From NCBI GenBank assembly GCA_004352715.1, contig SCFE01000033.1, positions 1,897,917 to 1,961,916 on the forward strand: a stretch of 64,000 nucleotides of DNA, in the 5' to 3' direction. A program made the translations under genes and the position numbers. Below, piece after piece: positions 23,291-34,700 of this stretch; the stretch's first letter is position 1, and each line of letters begins with the position of its first letter. The notes beneath the pieces were generated by a model. That model saw only the letters and a list, made by a program, of their open reading frames with translations, was not told the origin of the DNA and searched no databases. This DNA is from Hofstenia miamia (lineage: Eukaryota > Xenacoelomorpha > Acoela).

Positions 23291-24179
23291 ACTCTTATCA
23301 ATAACATTGTATTTTCTTTTAAATTTAGGATAAATTAAAGTGTTACAGCATTTTCAAGAAAGCTTTCAATTAAGTTCAAGTTTGAGTATTAATGATTTAT
23401 CTTCTGAGTTTCTCTGATGAAGTTTTGCAAACCCATTCAAGTTAAAGTTTTTAGCAATCTGATTACTCTGAAAGTTCTGCTTTGATGTTTACCATTTGCA
23501 TTTAATAAATATTTAGCATTCCTATCAAAATCTGTAGAGTTAAAAAAGATATTTTATAATTATAATTACTTTTGTAGTTTGTACATTACTGTAATGGGTA
23601 GTGAACTTTATTACATTAATTCATTATTAGCTTTGCTAATTTGGATTGTATTTCTGATAAATTTTCAATTTGTTAATATTGTTTATGAAGGCAGCCTATT
23701 CTATGCCTTTAAACAGTCATTAAGATTTGCATATGTTGAATTTAATTTTTAAGATGGGTCAATTAAAATTTTCTCATATTTACATTAAAATATTTATCTG
23801 AGTTTTTGTCATGAAAGCAAGTATAATATTTTATCATTTAGTCTAGATTACAACTCAATAAACAACTGCTAAAACTAAATTTTGATGTCTCTTTTGATAT
23901 AATTGATACGCATACCTCATTCATGCTAAAATTTTTGTTCATATTGTCATAACGATTTGCTATGTCGATCTCAAGGTTCCCTATGTCGGTGTCAAGATTT
24001 CGTATGTTGATAAAAATACCAACCAAAAAAAGGGTTGCAAAGTAAACAAGTATAAAAATCTCTAAGAAGTCTTTGATTTAGAGTAAAAATGTATGGATTT
24101 GCAATATGTTTAGCAATAGATAATTTTTTATGAATTCCAGGTTTTCTGTGCTATTGTTCTTTAATATATACTGCGTGCT
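23291..24179. other. AT-rich spacer; right edge of CpG-poor block
   Basis: No gene supported. CG dinucleotides become frequent again from about 23,900, where the flank of LINE B begins, marking a composition boundary. Confidence 0.5.
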
Positions 24180-26458
24180 ACGAAATTGGTAAATTATGCC
24201 AACCTATAGGTGTATAACAACAACAACAGATTGACAGAAATCAAGAGGTTAATACAAATTCAAAGTTAGGTTTTCATTAAGCGTACTGTTGAATAGATCG
24301 TGTAGGCTCTTCTTAAGCGCAGACTTTTTGAGTTTCAATATATCGATATTGTAGGCGGCACTCAGTGTGTTGGCCAGTCTCACGACTCTTCTGAAAAAGT
24401 TATTTTCAGACATCTTTCTGGTAGTAGAAACTTCGGATTGCACATGACTTGAGCATCGTAGTTTGTGAATGGGGAAATTATCCGGGGCAATCCATTTTTC
24501 ATGAATAACAAGTCGTAAAGTTGAAATAACACAAGGGCTAGAGCAAAGAAACTGCGCTTTGCCAAAAACCCAATACAGGCAACGTCTATGAAAACTATCA
24601 AGCTTATGCAGGATGGCATCACCAGGAAATCATGCCTGGCTAGCGTAAAGTAAAATACTGAGGACACTTGACTGTATAAGCCTAGCCTTTACGGTCTGGC
24701 TAGTTTGAAACGGAACATTGTGCTTTATCATATGAAAATCATTTCTTGCCTTTTGAAACTACGTCAATGTGTGTAGCTTCCAACGCAAGTTGTGGTCTAT
24801 AATAACACCTATGTCGTTAACATGTTGAAAGGAATAGATATTTTCACTTTTGATAACAAGTTCAAAAGGTTGTTGGAAATAGTAAAAGAGAAGTTGAGGC
24901 TTGGAAACATTAATAGTCATGCCGTAAGACTAATTCCAGAGTAAGAACATTTGAATATCAGCCATTAGAAGGTATTTGTTACTACCAAGAACCTTCACAG
25001 TCATCGGCGTATATAAAGCTATCGGAGTTGATGAAACTATCAGGCATATCGTTGATAAACAGAAGGAAAAGCAAGGGATCTAAAATGCTCCCCTGAGGAG
25101 TCCCGCTTGTCACTGCAACCTTTGGTGAGATATTCTCATCAATGAAGACACATTGATAACGTTCAGATAATTAAGACCGGAAGAACTTAATGAACTGCTT
25201 AGCCAAACCGAAAACCCGGAGTTTATGCAATACCTTGTCTAAAAAGAGTAAAACTTGGGTAACTGTTGAGCGACCTTTCATAAATCCATGCTGTTTGAAC
25301 GAGAGTTTGGCCACAATCTTAGCATATAAGAAGTCGAAAATAATTCTCTCAAGGGCTAAGGAGGCGCGAGGTAATAGACTTATTCCGCGTTAGATTTATG
25401 GATAGGCGTGATGAATGCAATTTTCCAGATCGAGGGCAATGTAGTAGTAGACAGAATGAGCCCAAACAAAACATAGAAAATTGGAGCTAGTGTGTAACAA
25501 AAAGTACTGAGAACTTTACCAGACAGCCCATCAGCTGTTTGTGTCTGTGAAGAAGAAATAATAGCAAGAATCTTAGTAATGTTTTCTGTATTGAAGTGAA
25601 CATCTTCTAAGTGAATGTTGGGATCAGGGTAATGTGCATCTGGAACACGCACCACATATGTGTTAAATTTGAATGCAAAAAACTTATTGAAACCAATACA
25701 CTTATCATAGCCGCTAGTGTACTAAAAAACCCCATCGAACATTCTGACAGGAAGCTTTGGAGAGACTGACAGGCCTTTAATGGTGGCAAATAATTCACCA
25801 ATTGTGCATTTCTTGAAATTGTTCATGAAAATAACTTTGTCAAGTTCAATGGAGTGTATTAAATCTGTTTGGATCTGCTCCAAATAATTAGGATAGACAA
25901 GAGACTGCGAGCTATTATGACGTAATATGGTTTGAAATCTATTGTATAGATGGGCGGAATGTGAGGAGAAATAAAATGGGAGAAACATACGCTTACATCT
26001 GCGAGTAGGAAAACAGGCGTTCATTGAAAACTTGAGATACCCCAAGAAATGCTCCAGAGAGCTATTAACTGACTAATAGGTATTTGCATTAAATAAACTA
26101 AGATAATGTAAACAACTCTAACACATGAGGCGTTTGTAAAACGATGCATTGAATAATGGTTATTTGAAATGGCGATCCCAGCAAAACCAACATTGAAACG
26201 AATACCCATATGATCAGAGTTAATAGTTAACAACTGAAGAAAAAATATTATTGTCTGTTGTCAGAAGATTGTCGAGGACATTTCCTTTCGCATGCGTAGC
26301 TTCCGTGATACAAGCAGATAACCCATGAGCCTGAAAACCTGGAGGTAATCATCTTCCCGTGCCACGTTGGAGCAAGCAAGATTCCAATCAACATTCGGCA
26401 TGTTGAAGTCGCCAACAACATAAACATTAGACATTTGGACCCCAGTATTTCGTCTGTG
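24180..26458 (-). pseudogene. LINE family B copy 1: endonuclease end, RT, C-terminus
   Basis: Minus-strand ORF2 of a Jockey/CR1-type LINE, entering from the gap at 26459. In order: endonuclease strand 'YVVGDFNMPNVDW' with the catalytic G-D-F-N box (about 26380-26430); a linker ('HSSQSLVYPNYLEQIQTDL', 'FKKCTIGELFATIKGLS'); RT start 'SSQTQTADGLSGKVL' and 'WKIAFITPIHKSNAE'; motif region 'SGTPQGSILDPLLF' and 'FIYADD' near 25010-25120, intact at the YxDD box; and a thumb and tail ending 'LFNSTLNENLTLNLY' at 24249. The 3' untranslated part ends near 24120-24180 with a TTGTTGTTG run. Frameshifts separate the pieces. Copy 2 is at 42560-45672. Confidence 0.85.
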
Positions 26459-27458
26459 NNNNNNNNNNNNNNNNNNNNNNNNNNNNNNNNNNNNNNNNNN
26501 NNNNNNNNNNNNNNNNNNNNNNNNNNNNNNNNNNNNNNNNNNNNNNNNNNNNNNNNNNNNNNNNNNNNNNNNNNNNNNNNNNNNNNNNNNNNNNNNNNNN
26601 NNNNNNNNNNNNNNNNNNNNNNNNNNNNNNNNNNNNNNNNNNNNNNNNNNNNNNNNNNNNNNNNNNNNNNNNNNNNNNNNNNNNNNNNNNNNNNNNNNNN
26701 NNNNNNNNNNNNNNNNNNNNNNNNNNNNNNNNNNNNNNNNNNNNNNNNNNNNNNNNNNNNNNNNNNNNNNNNNNNNNNNNNNNNNNNNNNNNNNNNNNNN
26801 NNNNNNNNNNNNNNNNNNNNNNNNNNNNNNNNNNNNNNNNNNNNNNNNNNNNNNNNNNNNNNNNNNNNNNNNNNNNNNNNNNNNNNNNNNNNNNNNNNNN
26901 NNNNNNNNNNNNNNNNNNNNNNNNNNNNNNNNNNNNNNNNNNNNNNNNNNNNNNNNNNNNNNNNNNNNNNNNNNNNNNNNNNNNNNNNNNNNNNNNNNNN
27001 NNNNNNNNNNNNNNNNNNNNNNNNNNNNNNNNNNNNNNNNNNNNNNNNNNNNNNNNNNNNNNNNNNNNNNNNNNNNNNNNNNNNNNNNNNNNNNNNNNNN
27101 NNNNNNNNNNNNNNNNNNNNNNNNNNNNNNNNNNNNNNNNNNNNNNNNNNNNNNNNNNNNNNNNNNNNNNNNNNNNNNNNNNNNNNNNNNNNNNNNNNNN
27201 NNNNNNNNNNNNNNNNNNNNNNNNNNNNNNNNNNNNNNNNNNNNNNNNNNNNNNNNNNNNNNNNNNNNNNNNNNNNNNNNNNNNNNNNNNNNNNNNNNNN
27301 NNNNNNNNNNNNNNNNNNNNNNNNNNNNNNNNNNNNNNNNNNNNNNNNNNNNNNNNNNNNNNNNNNNNNNNNNNNNNNNNNNNNNNNNNNNNNNNNNNNN
27401 NNNNNNNNNNNNNNNNNNNNNNNNNNNNNNNNNNNNNNNNNNNNNNNNNNNNNNNNNN
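26459..27458. other. assembly gap (1,000 N)
   Basis: 1,000 Ns. It truncates LINE B copy 1, hiding the first half of its endonuclease and any ORF1. Confidence 0.99.
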
Positions 27459-27673
27459 ATGTGGGAAAGTAAAACTAAAAAAGTAAAAAAATGCAAACTA
27501 AATTAGGCCACATAAATAACACAAAAACTAGTAAAAGTACATTATGAGGTCAGTGAAACACCTCCGTCGATATCCACGGCGTCTCAGGTCAGGCCACCCC
27601 TCTCGACCAATCAGAAGAAAGTGGAACCTCATAGAACCATTACTATACTACTCCAATGTGCTACACTTAGTAA

Positions 27674-27706
27674 GAAATTCTATTCTTTTCTATTCTATTC
27701 TATGGC
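27674..27706. repeat. TTCTA microsatellite
   Basis: Imperfect run of (T)TCTA units: TTCTATTCTTTTCTATTC then TATTCTATGG. Confidence 0.7.
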
Positions 27707-27852
27707 ACTATTACGTTATGCCATTGTATTGATTCAAAAAAATACGACTTGACCCACGTTACTGAATTGTACATGTGATCTACTAACTTTTTGCACAACT
27801 GTAATTATGGTAATTGTCACGAGCTTTTACAGCTTGAGATTTGAGAAACTCA

Positions 27853-28195
27853 CAGAGCTGTATGACCGCAGACACATCTCAAAGTGACCGGTAAAGTGAA
27901 GTTTAGTGCGACCAGCTCCGGTCCGGTGGTCAGTATCGACCGGGTTCCATGCTTCTCTAATGAAATACTCAGGAAATTTAACTGAAAAACATTAATGAGA
28001 CGGAATTTGAAGGGATATTTAANCCCAGAGCTCTATGACGGCAGACACATCTCAAAGTGACCGGTAAAGTGAAGTTTAGTGCGACCAGTCCGTTGGTCAG
28101 TATCGACCGGGTTCCATGCTTCTCTAATGAAATACTCAGGAAATTTAACCGAAAAACATTAATGAGACGGAATTTGAAGGGATATTTAATTAATA
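27853..28195. repeat. tandem duplication of a 170-bp unit, split by one N
   Basis: Unit 1 (27853-28022) and unit 2 (28026-about 28195) both run CAGAGCT(G/C)TATGAC through GACACATCTCAAAGTGACC and GGTCAGTATCGACCGGG to GACGGAATTTGAAGGGATAT, with a period of 173. Differences are few (a 5-base gap in the GGTCCGG word, single substitutions). The single N at 28023 lies exactly at the unit joint, so the duplication could be a real tandem or an assembly artefact at a contig join. Confidence 0.85.
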
Positions 28196-29436
28196 TATAC
28201 ATGATTCAACATAGGTCCTAACTTATCTTCAACTTTACATGTATATAAAATGAACAAAAAGATATAGAGTTCTTTTTAAGATCAAAAGTAATAGTAAACA
28301 TGTGGCTGGAAAAATCAATGACTTATTATAGTGTAAAATATATACGGTTTATATCATGAAAACCTTAAATTGCATTCTATATTTTCTATGAAATCTAGTT
28401 GCTTTGTATATTTAACTAACAAATTTTCTGTAAATGAAATTTAGGTTTGTTGCGGTCTGAGAACGTTCTTTTCATGACAACTTGTTTTAGGCACAATAAA
28501 ATTTTCATTCTTTTGTTAGTGAGGTGAAGGCAGGGTTGGTGAGCGAAATTTCCCAACATCATGGAAATTGATATTCCACAAAACCTATTCCCACAAGATA
28601 TAGAATATTCGATTTGAAATAAATTTTTGAGCACTTATGAAACTATTTCTTCTGATATTTGATTATATAAATTTTATACGAAATCTTGTTCCAAAATGAC
28701 GCACCCCTATTTTTTGAAAAGTTAAATTTTTGCATTTGGTGTTAAATAGTATTTATCTTTTTCAAACTTGTCGTTTTTTACTATATTGTAAAACTAATTG
28801 TTACACTATTATAATTGCTGTACTTCACAATAATTTGCTAGAATATCATATATCAATGCTTACAATAAATATGCATGCGAAATTATTCATATAACCATGT
28901 AAAAACGATTGGCTACAAACTGACATTTTCAGTTAATTTAGCAACGTAGAAAAATAATGAATTTTTGAAAATTCGTTCCAAAAACAAGTGTTTAATAAAC
29001 AAAATTTTACAAAAACAAGACGTTTGTCATCATCATCGCATCAAGAAAAGTGCTACATACTCTCAAATTTGAAGATTATTAGCAATGTAGTATATTTTTG
29101 AAAAAAGTATACAATAGAGATGAGGTAACTGAACAAAAACGAACTGCGGGCTTTAATTTAAAACCCAAATTTCAAACTAAGGCTAATGTGCATAACCAAA
29201 TTTTTCACTTTCTCACGGCAACTATTGCAGTTAGAGAAGATTCTTTATTCAAAATGATTATTTACAAATGTTTTTTTCTATTTAGCCCCTGTCAATACGC
29301 ATAATATACATGTACTTGCAAATAGAGCATAAGTAAACTTTGAAAAAGTACTAAGAAGAAACAATATTTTGCACAAAATTTAATATAAATATTAGTCAAA
29401 GTACACAAGTGCGTCTAAAATATACATTCGTGCATA

Positions 29437-29465
29437 CACACACACACACACATATATATATATAT
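29437..29465. repeat. (CA)n(TA)n microsatellite
   Basis: ACACACACACACACA followed by TATATATATATATG. It lies just outside the Penelope-like element end. Confidence 0.85.
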
Positions 29466-29596
29466 GTATACAGACAAAATTTACTAGAAAATTTTAATTA
29501 CTCTTAAATCACGGTTAGCGTTAATAAATTTGAAACCTCTTCACGTATGTTCCAACAATTCTCAGAGAGCATAGTAAACCTTAATAAGAACATGCA

Positions 29597-29627
29597 GATA
29601 TATTTCGACTTACAAAGTCATCATCAG
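29597..29627 (-). ncRNA. hammerhead-ribozyme-like motif of Penelope-like element
   Basis: Minus strand: CTGATGA (core), then a hairpin GACTT-TGT-AAGTC (perfect 5-bp stem II), then GAAA (core), then the self-complementary tetramer TATA and TC, the expected cleavage dinucleotide after stem III. This is the order and spacing of a hammerhead with a minimal stem III, the form described for Penelope-like elements, which is thought to act as a dimer. It lies about 60 bases past the stop of the GIY-YIG frame, the same place as the motif at 40043. The flanking bases do not make a convincing stem I, so activity is uncertain. Confidence 0.6.
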
Positions 29628-29687
29628 TTTTACAAATTATTCCCTCTAAATTTACTAGATTTTACAATTATTACAATACTTATAATT

Positions 29688-29945
29688 TTATAAATTAAAA
29701 AGTGGCAAGTTAAATTTATAAATATAGTCCCCTTTTGTGTTCAAACTTGGTTGCAAGGATTTTATAAAACTACTCTCAATAATTTTCAAATTACTTGATC
29801 TTGACGTCTGATGTAATTTTTTTTCAAGATTTAGTCCGCACTTAATTAGATGATGAGATATATTAGAACTGATCTCATGTTCTTTAATTCTTCTTGATAG
29901 TTGTCTACTAGAAAAACCAATTTAATCTTCACCATAGATGCATTT
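29688..29945 (-). pseudogene. Penelope-like GIY-YIG endonuclease domain
   Basis: The minus-strand frame from about 29945 reads 'CIYGED', a stop, then 'IGFSSRQLSRRIKEHEISSN' and 'ISHHLIKCG', later 'LKIIESSFIKSLQPSLNTKG' and ends 'FNLPLFNL' at 29688. This matches the GIY-YIG nuclease of Penelope-like elements: the Y-I-G-E block, R-x-x-x-R, E-H, S-x-H-H, and the catalytic I-E-S. The in-frame TAA shows that it is dead. The RT of the same element precedes it at 29960-30500. Confidence 0.8.
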
Positions 29946-29959
29946 TATTTGACTTATTG

Positions 29960-30520
29960 GTTTCCTCAGTTTTATATTTTAATTGCAATTTCGTTCTTAG
30001 TTTATGATTGTTTTATATAAATCTAACTTTTTATATATCCTTTCTTTAATTATTGATATTTTTCTGAATTAAAGAAGAATGAATATCCAAACAATGTCAT
30101 TGATCGATATATTAAGAAATCATTAGATGACATTTTAATTAAGAAAAAAAGATCAAAAAACAAAACTATTTATTAACATTGTTTTAAGGTCGAATATAGA
30201 GGGCTCCACATTGAAAAAATGATCAAAGAAAAATATCAATAATTAAAGAAAAAGTTAGCGTTGATAGTAAATGAAATTGACGTCTGATGTAAATTTGTTC
30301 TTAATTGTAATTAAATATATACGTGCAAGAGTAAAACTTAATGGATTTCCAATGGATAAACCATCTTTTTGACAACAAAATGTGTTATTGAATTCCATTA
30401 AAGTATTCTTAAGTTTTTTAATTATTGGTTAATTGTTCTATATGTGCTGCAATTATCAAATATTCGATGAAGACATCCTTTAATTAATATTTTGTAATTT
30501 AAAGATGTTTTATAAATTGT
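29960..30520 (-). pseudogene. Penelope-like reverse transcriptase fragment
   Basis: Reading leftward from about 30500 the minus strand gives 'LKPIMTIYKTSLNYKIL' and 'KGCLHRIFDN', then 'NTLMEFNNTFCCQKDGLSIG' and 'NPLSFTLARIYLI'. The Q-K-D-G-L-x-I-G-N-P-L-S block is the characteristic RT motif 4 of Penelope-like elements (Q-x-D-G-x-x-M-G-x-P-L-S-P). The catalytic DD box that should follow is not readable. Frames are broken between here and the GIY-YIG part. Confidence 0.65.
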
Positions 30521-30679
30521 CATTATAGGCTTCAAAAAGTTTCCTTTTAATTTGTCGTAAGTTGATCGTTGTTTCTTCGAACAAAATAATGTAATATTAA
30601 TTGCCCAATTTATTTTTATTTCAAATTTTCTGAAATAGTGTGAGTCAATTCCTGTATATAATATGCAAACCTAATTTAG

Positions 30680-31000
30680 ATGTCTTAAAGCTAAGGCATG
30701 AATAGCGGAATTTTTGCATTAATACTTATGAGAAAAATTACTTATTGCTGTAATTGAAACTGCTATTTTTACTATGCCATCTAATTGTATCTGAAAATTT
30801 AAGTTGCTATCGAAAATAACGCATAGATATTTAAAATGAGTAATTTGTTTTATAGTTTCCTTATTGAAACAATGCCTTTACTATTATTACTATTTACTAT
30901 ACAAAATTGTGTTTTTGAAGTATTGTCAGGTTGTGTAATGCATAAAAATTTGCTGTTACAAATGAAAGCATGTTCTTGTTTTAATTTCCGAGGGCAAATT
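30680..31000 (-). pseudogene. LINE RT thumb fragment
   Basis: Minus-strand frame 'KQITHFKYLCVIFDSNLNFQ' and 'IQLDGIVKIAVSITAISNF' matches the LINE block after the RT palm (F-x-Y-L-G-V-x-x-D-x-x-L-x-F). It is next to the Penelope-like RT but of a different class, so one element probably landed in or beside the other. Only this block is recognisable. Confidence 0.55.
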
Positions 31001-31475
31001 GTACATATTAAATAGAATAGAATTTCTTACTAGAGCGTGGTTTAAAACGCAAATGAAAGAAGGGACACACGTTATTGTGTGGAACTTTAGATTTTGCATA
31101 TCTTATTAGTTCATGAGCCATGAGCGTTTAATTTTTTTTCAAGGAATCAATTTTTAAGGAAATTCTGAGGTTGTTTAAGGTTATTGATGGGTTATTCTTT
31201 ACACGTCCTCACAAAAAAATCTAACCTCTAGCACACTTATTAAGGGGCTTTAATCCCCTGACATGAAGTAGTAAAATACATATTTTATTTCATTGATGAA
31301 AAAGAAATTGAGCCAACTTTAATAAATTTTCACATAATTTCGATAGTAAATTGTGAAATTCAAATTAAAATAAATTAACCAATGCAAACAATAAACTATC
31401 ATATCAAAAAATGTACATATTTAAAATGACTATACATTATTTACAAAATTTAAATTTATACATTTGTACATATAA
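31001..31475. other. 3' flank of DNAAF3
   Basis: AT-rich. It must hold the DNAAF3 3' UTR, but no single polyadenylation site can be chosen with confidence among several AATAAA-like words on the minus strand. Confidence 0.4.
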
Positions 31476-31782
31476 TCACTCCGAATACAAAAATTTCATA
31501 AAATGATGCCTAAATGGATCGTATGTCTCGTCAATAACAAGATTAGCAGATTTTGCGAGTTCTTCTACCTTGGAAGAGAAGCCACTGACTGCATCGTTTT
31601 TGAGGTCAGTTACATACTTTACTCCTTCAACAAAAACCCGACATTTGTCAGCAAGAACAGTAGGAAAGGAATGATTGAGTAGATGTACAGTTGTAAATGA
31701 AATGAACGCAAAGTTAAAAAGCTTTGAATACATGGATTTTGATGTCAAGTCATTAACTGCAGTTAAAGGTAAAAAACTAATC
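31476..31782 (-). other. DNAAF3: DNAAF3 terminal exon
   Basis: 307 nt. It begins G ATT AGT TTT, which completes a Lys codon with the AA left by exon 3, and ends at TGA (31476-31478). It encodes the 'FLPLTA...VHLL...' module, which in the vertebrate protein sits in a methyltransferase-like fold. Confidence 0.85.
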
Positions 31783-34700
31783 CTAAAATAGTTCGTTAAA
31801 TTGGACGTGATTGAAATAAAACTGAAAATGTAATTTAACATTTGAATATCTGTGGGTGCAAAATTCCTAGGTATTTGCAATTAGCTACATGTGACTTTTT
31901 TCCATTAATTGAAATAGTATCAAACCTAAACAATGAATCTTCATTCAATATAAAGTAAAGTAGCGAATACTCCCTAATAAAACATTAAGAAATACACGTG
32001 GATACAGTCATACGAACGAAGTAAATTTTCGTGTATATAACGTACTATATCTAAGAACTGTTTTAAGAGATTGAGGGAATACACAGTAAAGTACAAAAAT
32101 TGAATTTTTACTATTTTTGTATCGTTTGATAGTTTAATATTACAAATTTATATTGTTGGGTCTACCTCATGAAGGCTAGATTTGTGAAATCGATAGACAA
32201 ATATTCCTGCGTAAAAACCAATAGGGGTTCTTAAAAGAATGTGTATTTGGCGTAAGTCCATACTAACTTGATTTAAAAATCTACATAGGCAATGGAAATT
32301 AAATTTTCGCTGGAAGAAATCTTTGAAGTACAGTAAAAATTGAAGAAAAAATGGAACGTTTGTTTACACATGTACATATCAAGCAATAAGAGATCAATGA
32401 GTTTATATTACATATACAGGCAGATGTAACAAGATAAAATTGTTTGAAAATATTGACGAAAAACTGACTGCACAATTGGCAGTTTAGAGTTAAAAACGAA
32501 TTGGTATAATCTACAATTCATCAAAAATATATTTAGAAATAGTAAAACTTTCAATCCAAGAGCGGATGGAGAACAATTTTAAAGGAGAGTATAGTCAATT
32601 TTCCATTATCTGCCAATATTTTTCCGCCGCCCTTTGGCTAAGCCATTTTTTGGAATTTCAAATACGTAAATATCATAAACTTTTTACCTAGCTTATCTGC
32701 TGACATCGCTTTTTGCCGAAAAGATGTTCATCCCGATATCGGAGGACAATCGACGGTTGACTGTACTTTCATAAAAAAACTACTCTGATTTCGTTTTCAA
32801 TTTACTGATATTTACAACAAATAGTAAACGTAACAAATTTCAAAACGGACTCACATCGTCAAGAATTGCATATTTTTATACAAAGTGTAATACATAGTTC
32901 CTCTATTAGAAAATTCTGACGCCATACTTACTTCGATCGCAGACCAAATATTTAGAGCTATTATACAAACATATTTACTTGATGTTTTTTATATTGATTG
33001 CAGAGTCAAGTTGATAATCGGCATCAATTTCAACTATACGATGTGACTCGTTGTCGCTTTGCGATTCCTCATAGCTTTTCGAATAAGTCATTTGGTAAAG
33101 TAAAGCAATAACATTATACAAGGCTACATCAACTGCTTCTTTCGTGAACATATTGTTTTGAGTTTTAAATAGAGAAGGATTCTCTTCACACTCAATTCCG
33201 AAAGGAATGTAGGGACCAGTGATAATATCTCCCCAATACCCACTCCTAACAGTCTTATCTCCATTCGCATCTTTAATGGCGAACCCCGAAGCTAGAGTGC
33301 GATTGGGGACATCGTAATCACCATCACGAGGTTGAAATCCGATTCCTAAACAAATTTTAAACATTAAAAGGATGCTAGGTAAGTAATTCAATAATGACAT
33401 ATAGAGAATTTGAATATTAGTTGCATAGGCTGAACCAGAAAAGGAATGGGTCGACCCGAACCCGCGGGTCGTGTTGGGTCAACTTTATGTCGGGTCCGGA
33501 CCGGGTCAAAGGTTTTTTCTTTAAATCGACTCATTTCAGGCAAATCAATGACGTTGATATTAATTGTTGGTTACATGCATAGGTTTTAGCACTTCATTGA
33601 ACAATTGAACGGTGTGTTACACGTAATTGTTTTGTCACCTAACAGCCAAAGCTAGTAAATATTTAATTTTGGCTTGCCATTGATGTCTGAAAACACATAT
33701 AATTTTGTTGGTTTTGGCGCACCTGTGTGGGGTTAGGGTTAGATCGGGTTGGCTCCAAAAAGTTTTACCCGTTTCCAGGTCTGGGCTGGACAAGACGTAA
33801 CTGATCCATTTATATTGTTAACAAGATAAAACCCGTTTAACTAAAAGGGATTATATATTTATGGTTCATATAACAGCAAAATGAAGTGAAAACGGACATC
33901 TAAATATAAATTATATTATTCAGACAGACGGAAACAATATATATGACAAAATGTCTAAACATATTTACGATAACAGTTGACTTGGCTGACCAACAGAACA
34001 ATTAACCAGACACATTTCATGCGCTGCAATCCATCGTAAATAACGCCTCATTAGGTGTTGATGTATAAACTACTAAAATGTAAGAAAACCACAAAAGATG
34101 TCGAAATTATCCTATTTTACAGCAACATATTTAATTATCATTGATTACATTTCATTCCGTAACGTTGCAACGTAGAAGAATAAGAATTGTGTGTATGTTT
34201 TTGAAAATAGAGCCACAGTTAAAAAGTTATTGGAGAAAGATACCAAAGCGAGTTTATAATCCCATTAGTGAAATCATTGATAAAATATTCTGGAGTTGGA
34301 CTCTACGGTTGTGAAAAGGCTACGAGCAACAAAAGTAGTGCTTAACAAATTCAATAATATATATTATTAATGTAGTAACCTGTATTTCGAAATAGATTGT
34401 ATTCTCTTCTGCTTATAATCTTTGCTCCACGTTCTCCAAGTTTCATTTGCCGATCCCAGTCGTAAATATTGTCTTTACTGTCAAATCGAACTCCAAGATG
34501 TGAACGTAATCGAATATCCCACATTCGAGAAACATCGAAACTCTGCATCTTAGGATCACGCCAAAATTTTAGAATGCGCTCCATTCCATCACGCTCTTTA
34601 AATTTCAAAAGACGAAAATTACACACGCCATCATCGGGGACAGAAGAAGTAAGTAGTTTTATAAATTCAGTGGCAGCTTGTGAAATATACTCTGCGGTTT

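Larger units (their letters stand above)
27459..29596. other. intergenic region with tandem duplication and microsatellites
   Basis: No gene is supported. It contains a TTCTAT-rich microsatellite (about 27674-27706), a duplicated 170-bp unit (27853-28195) and a (CA)n(TA)n tract at 29437-29465. The remaining AT-rich DNA shows nothing recognisable. Confidence 0.5.
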
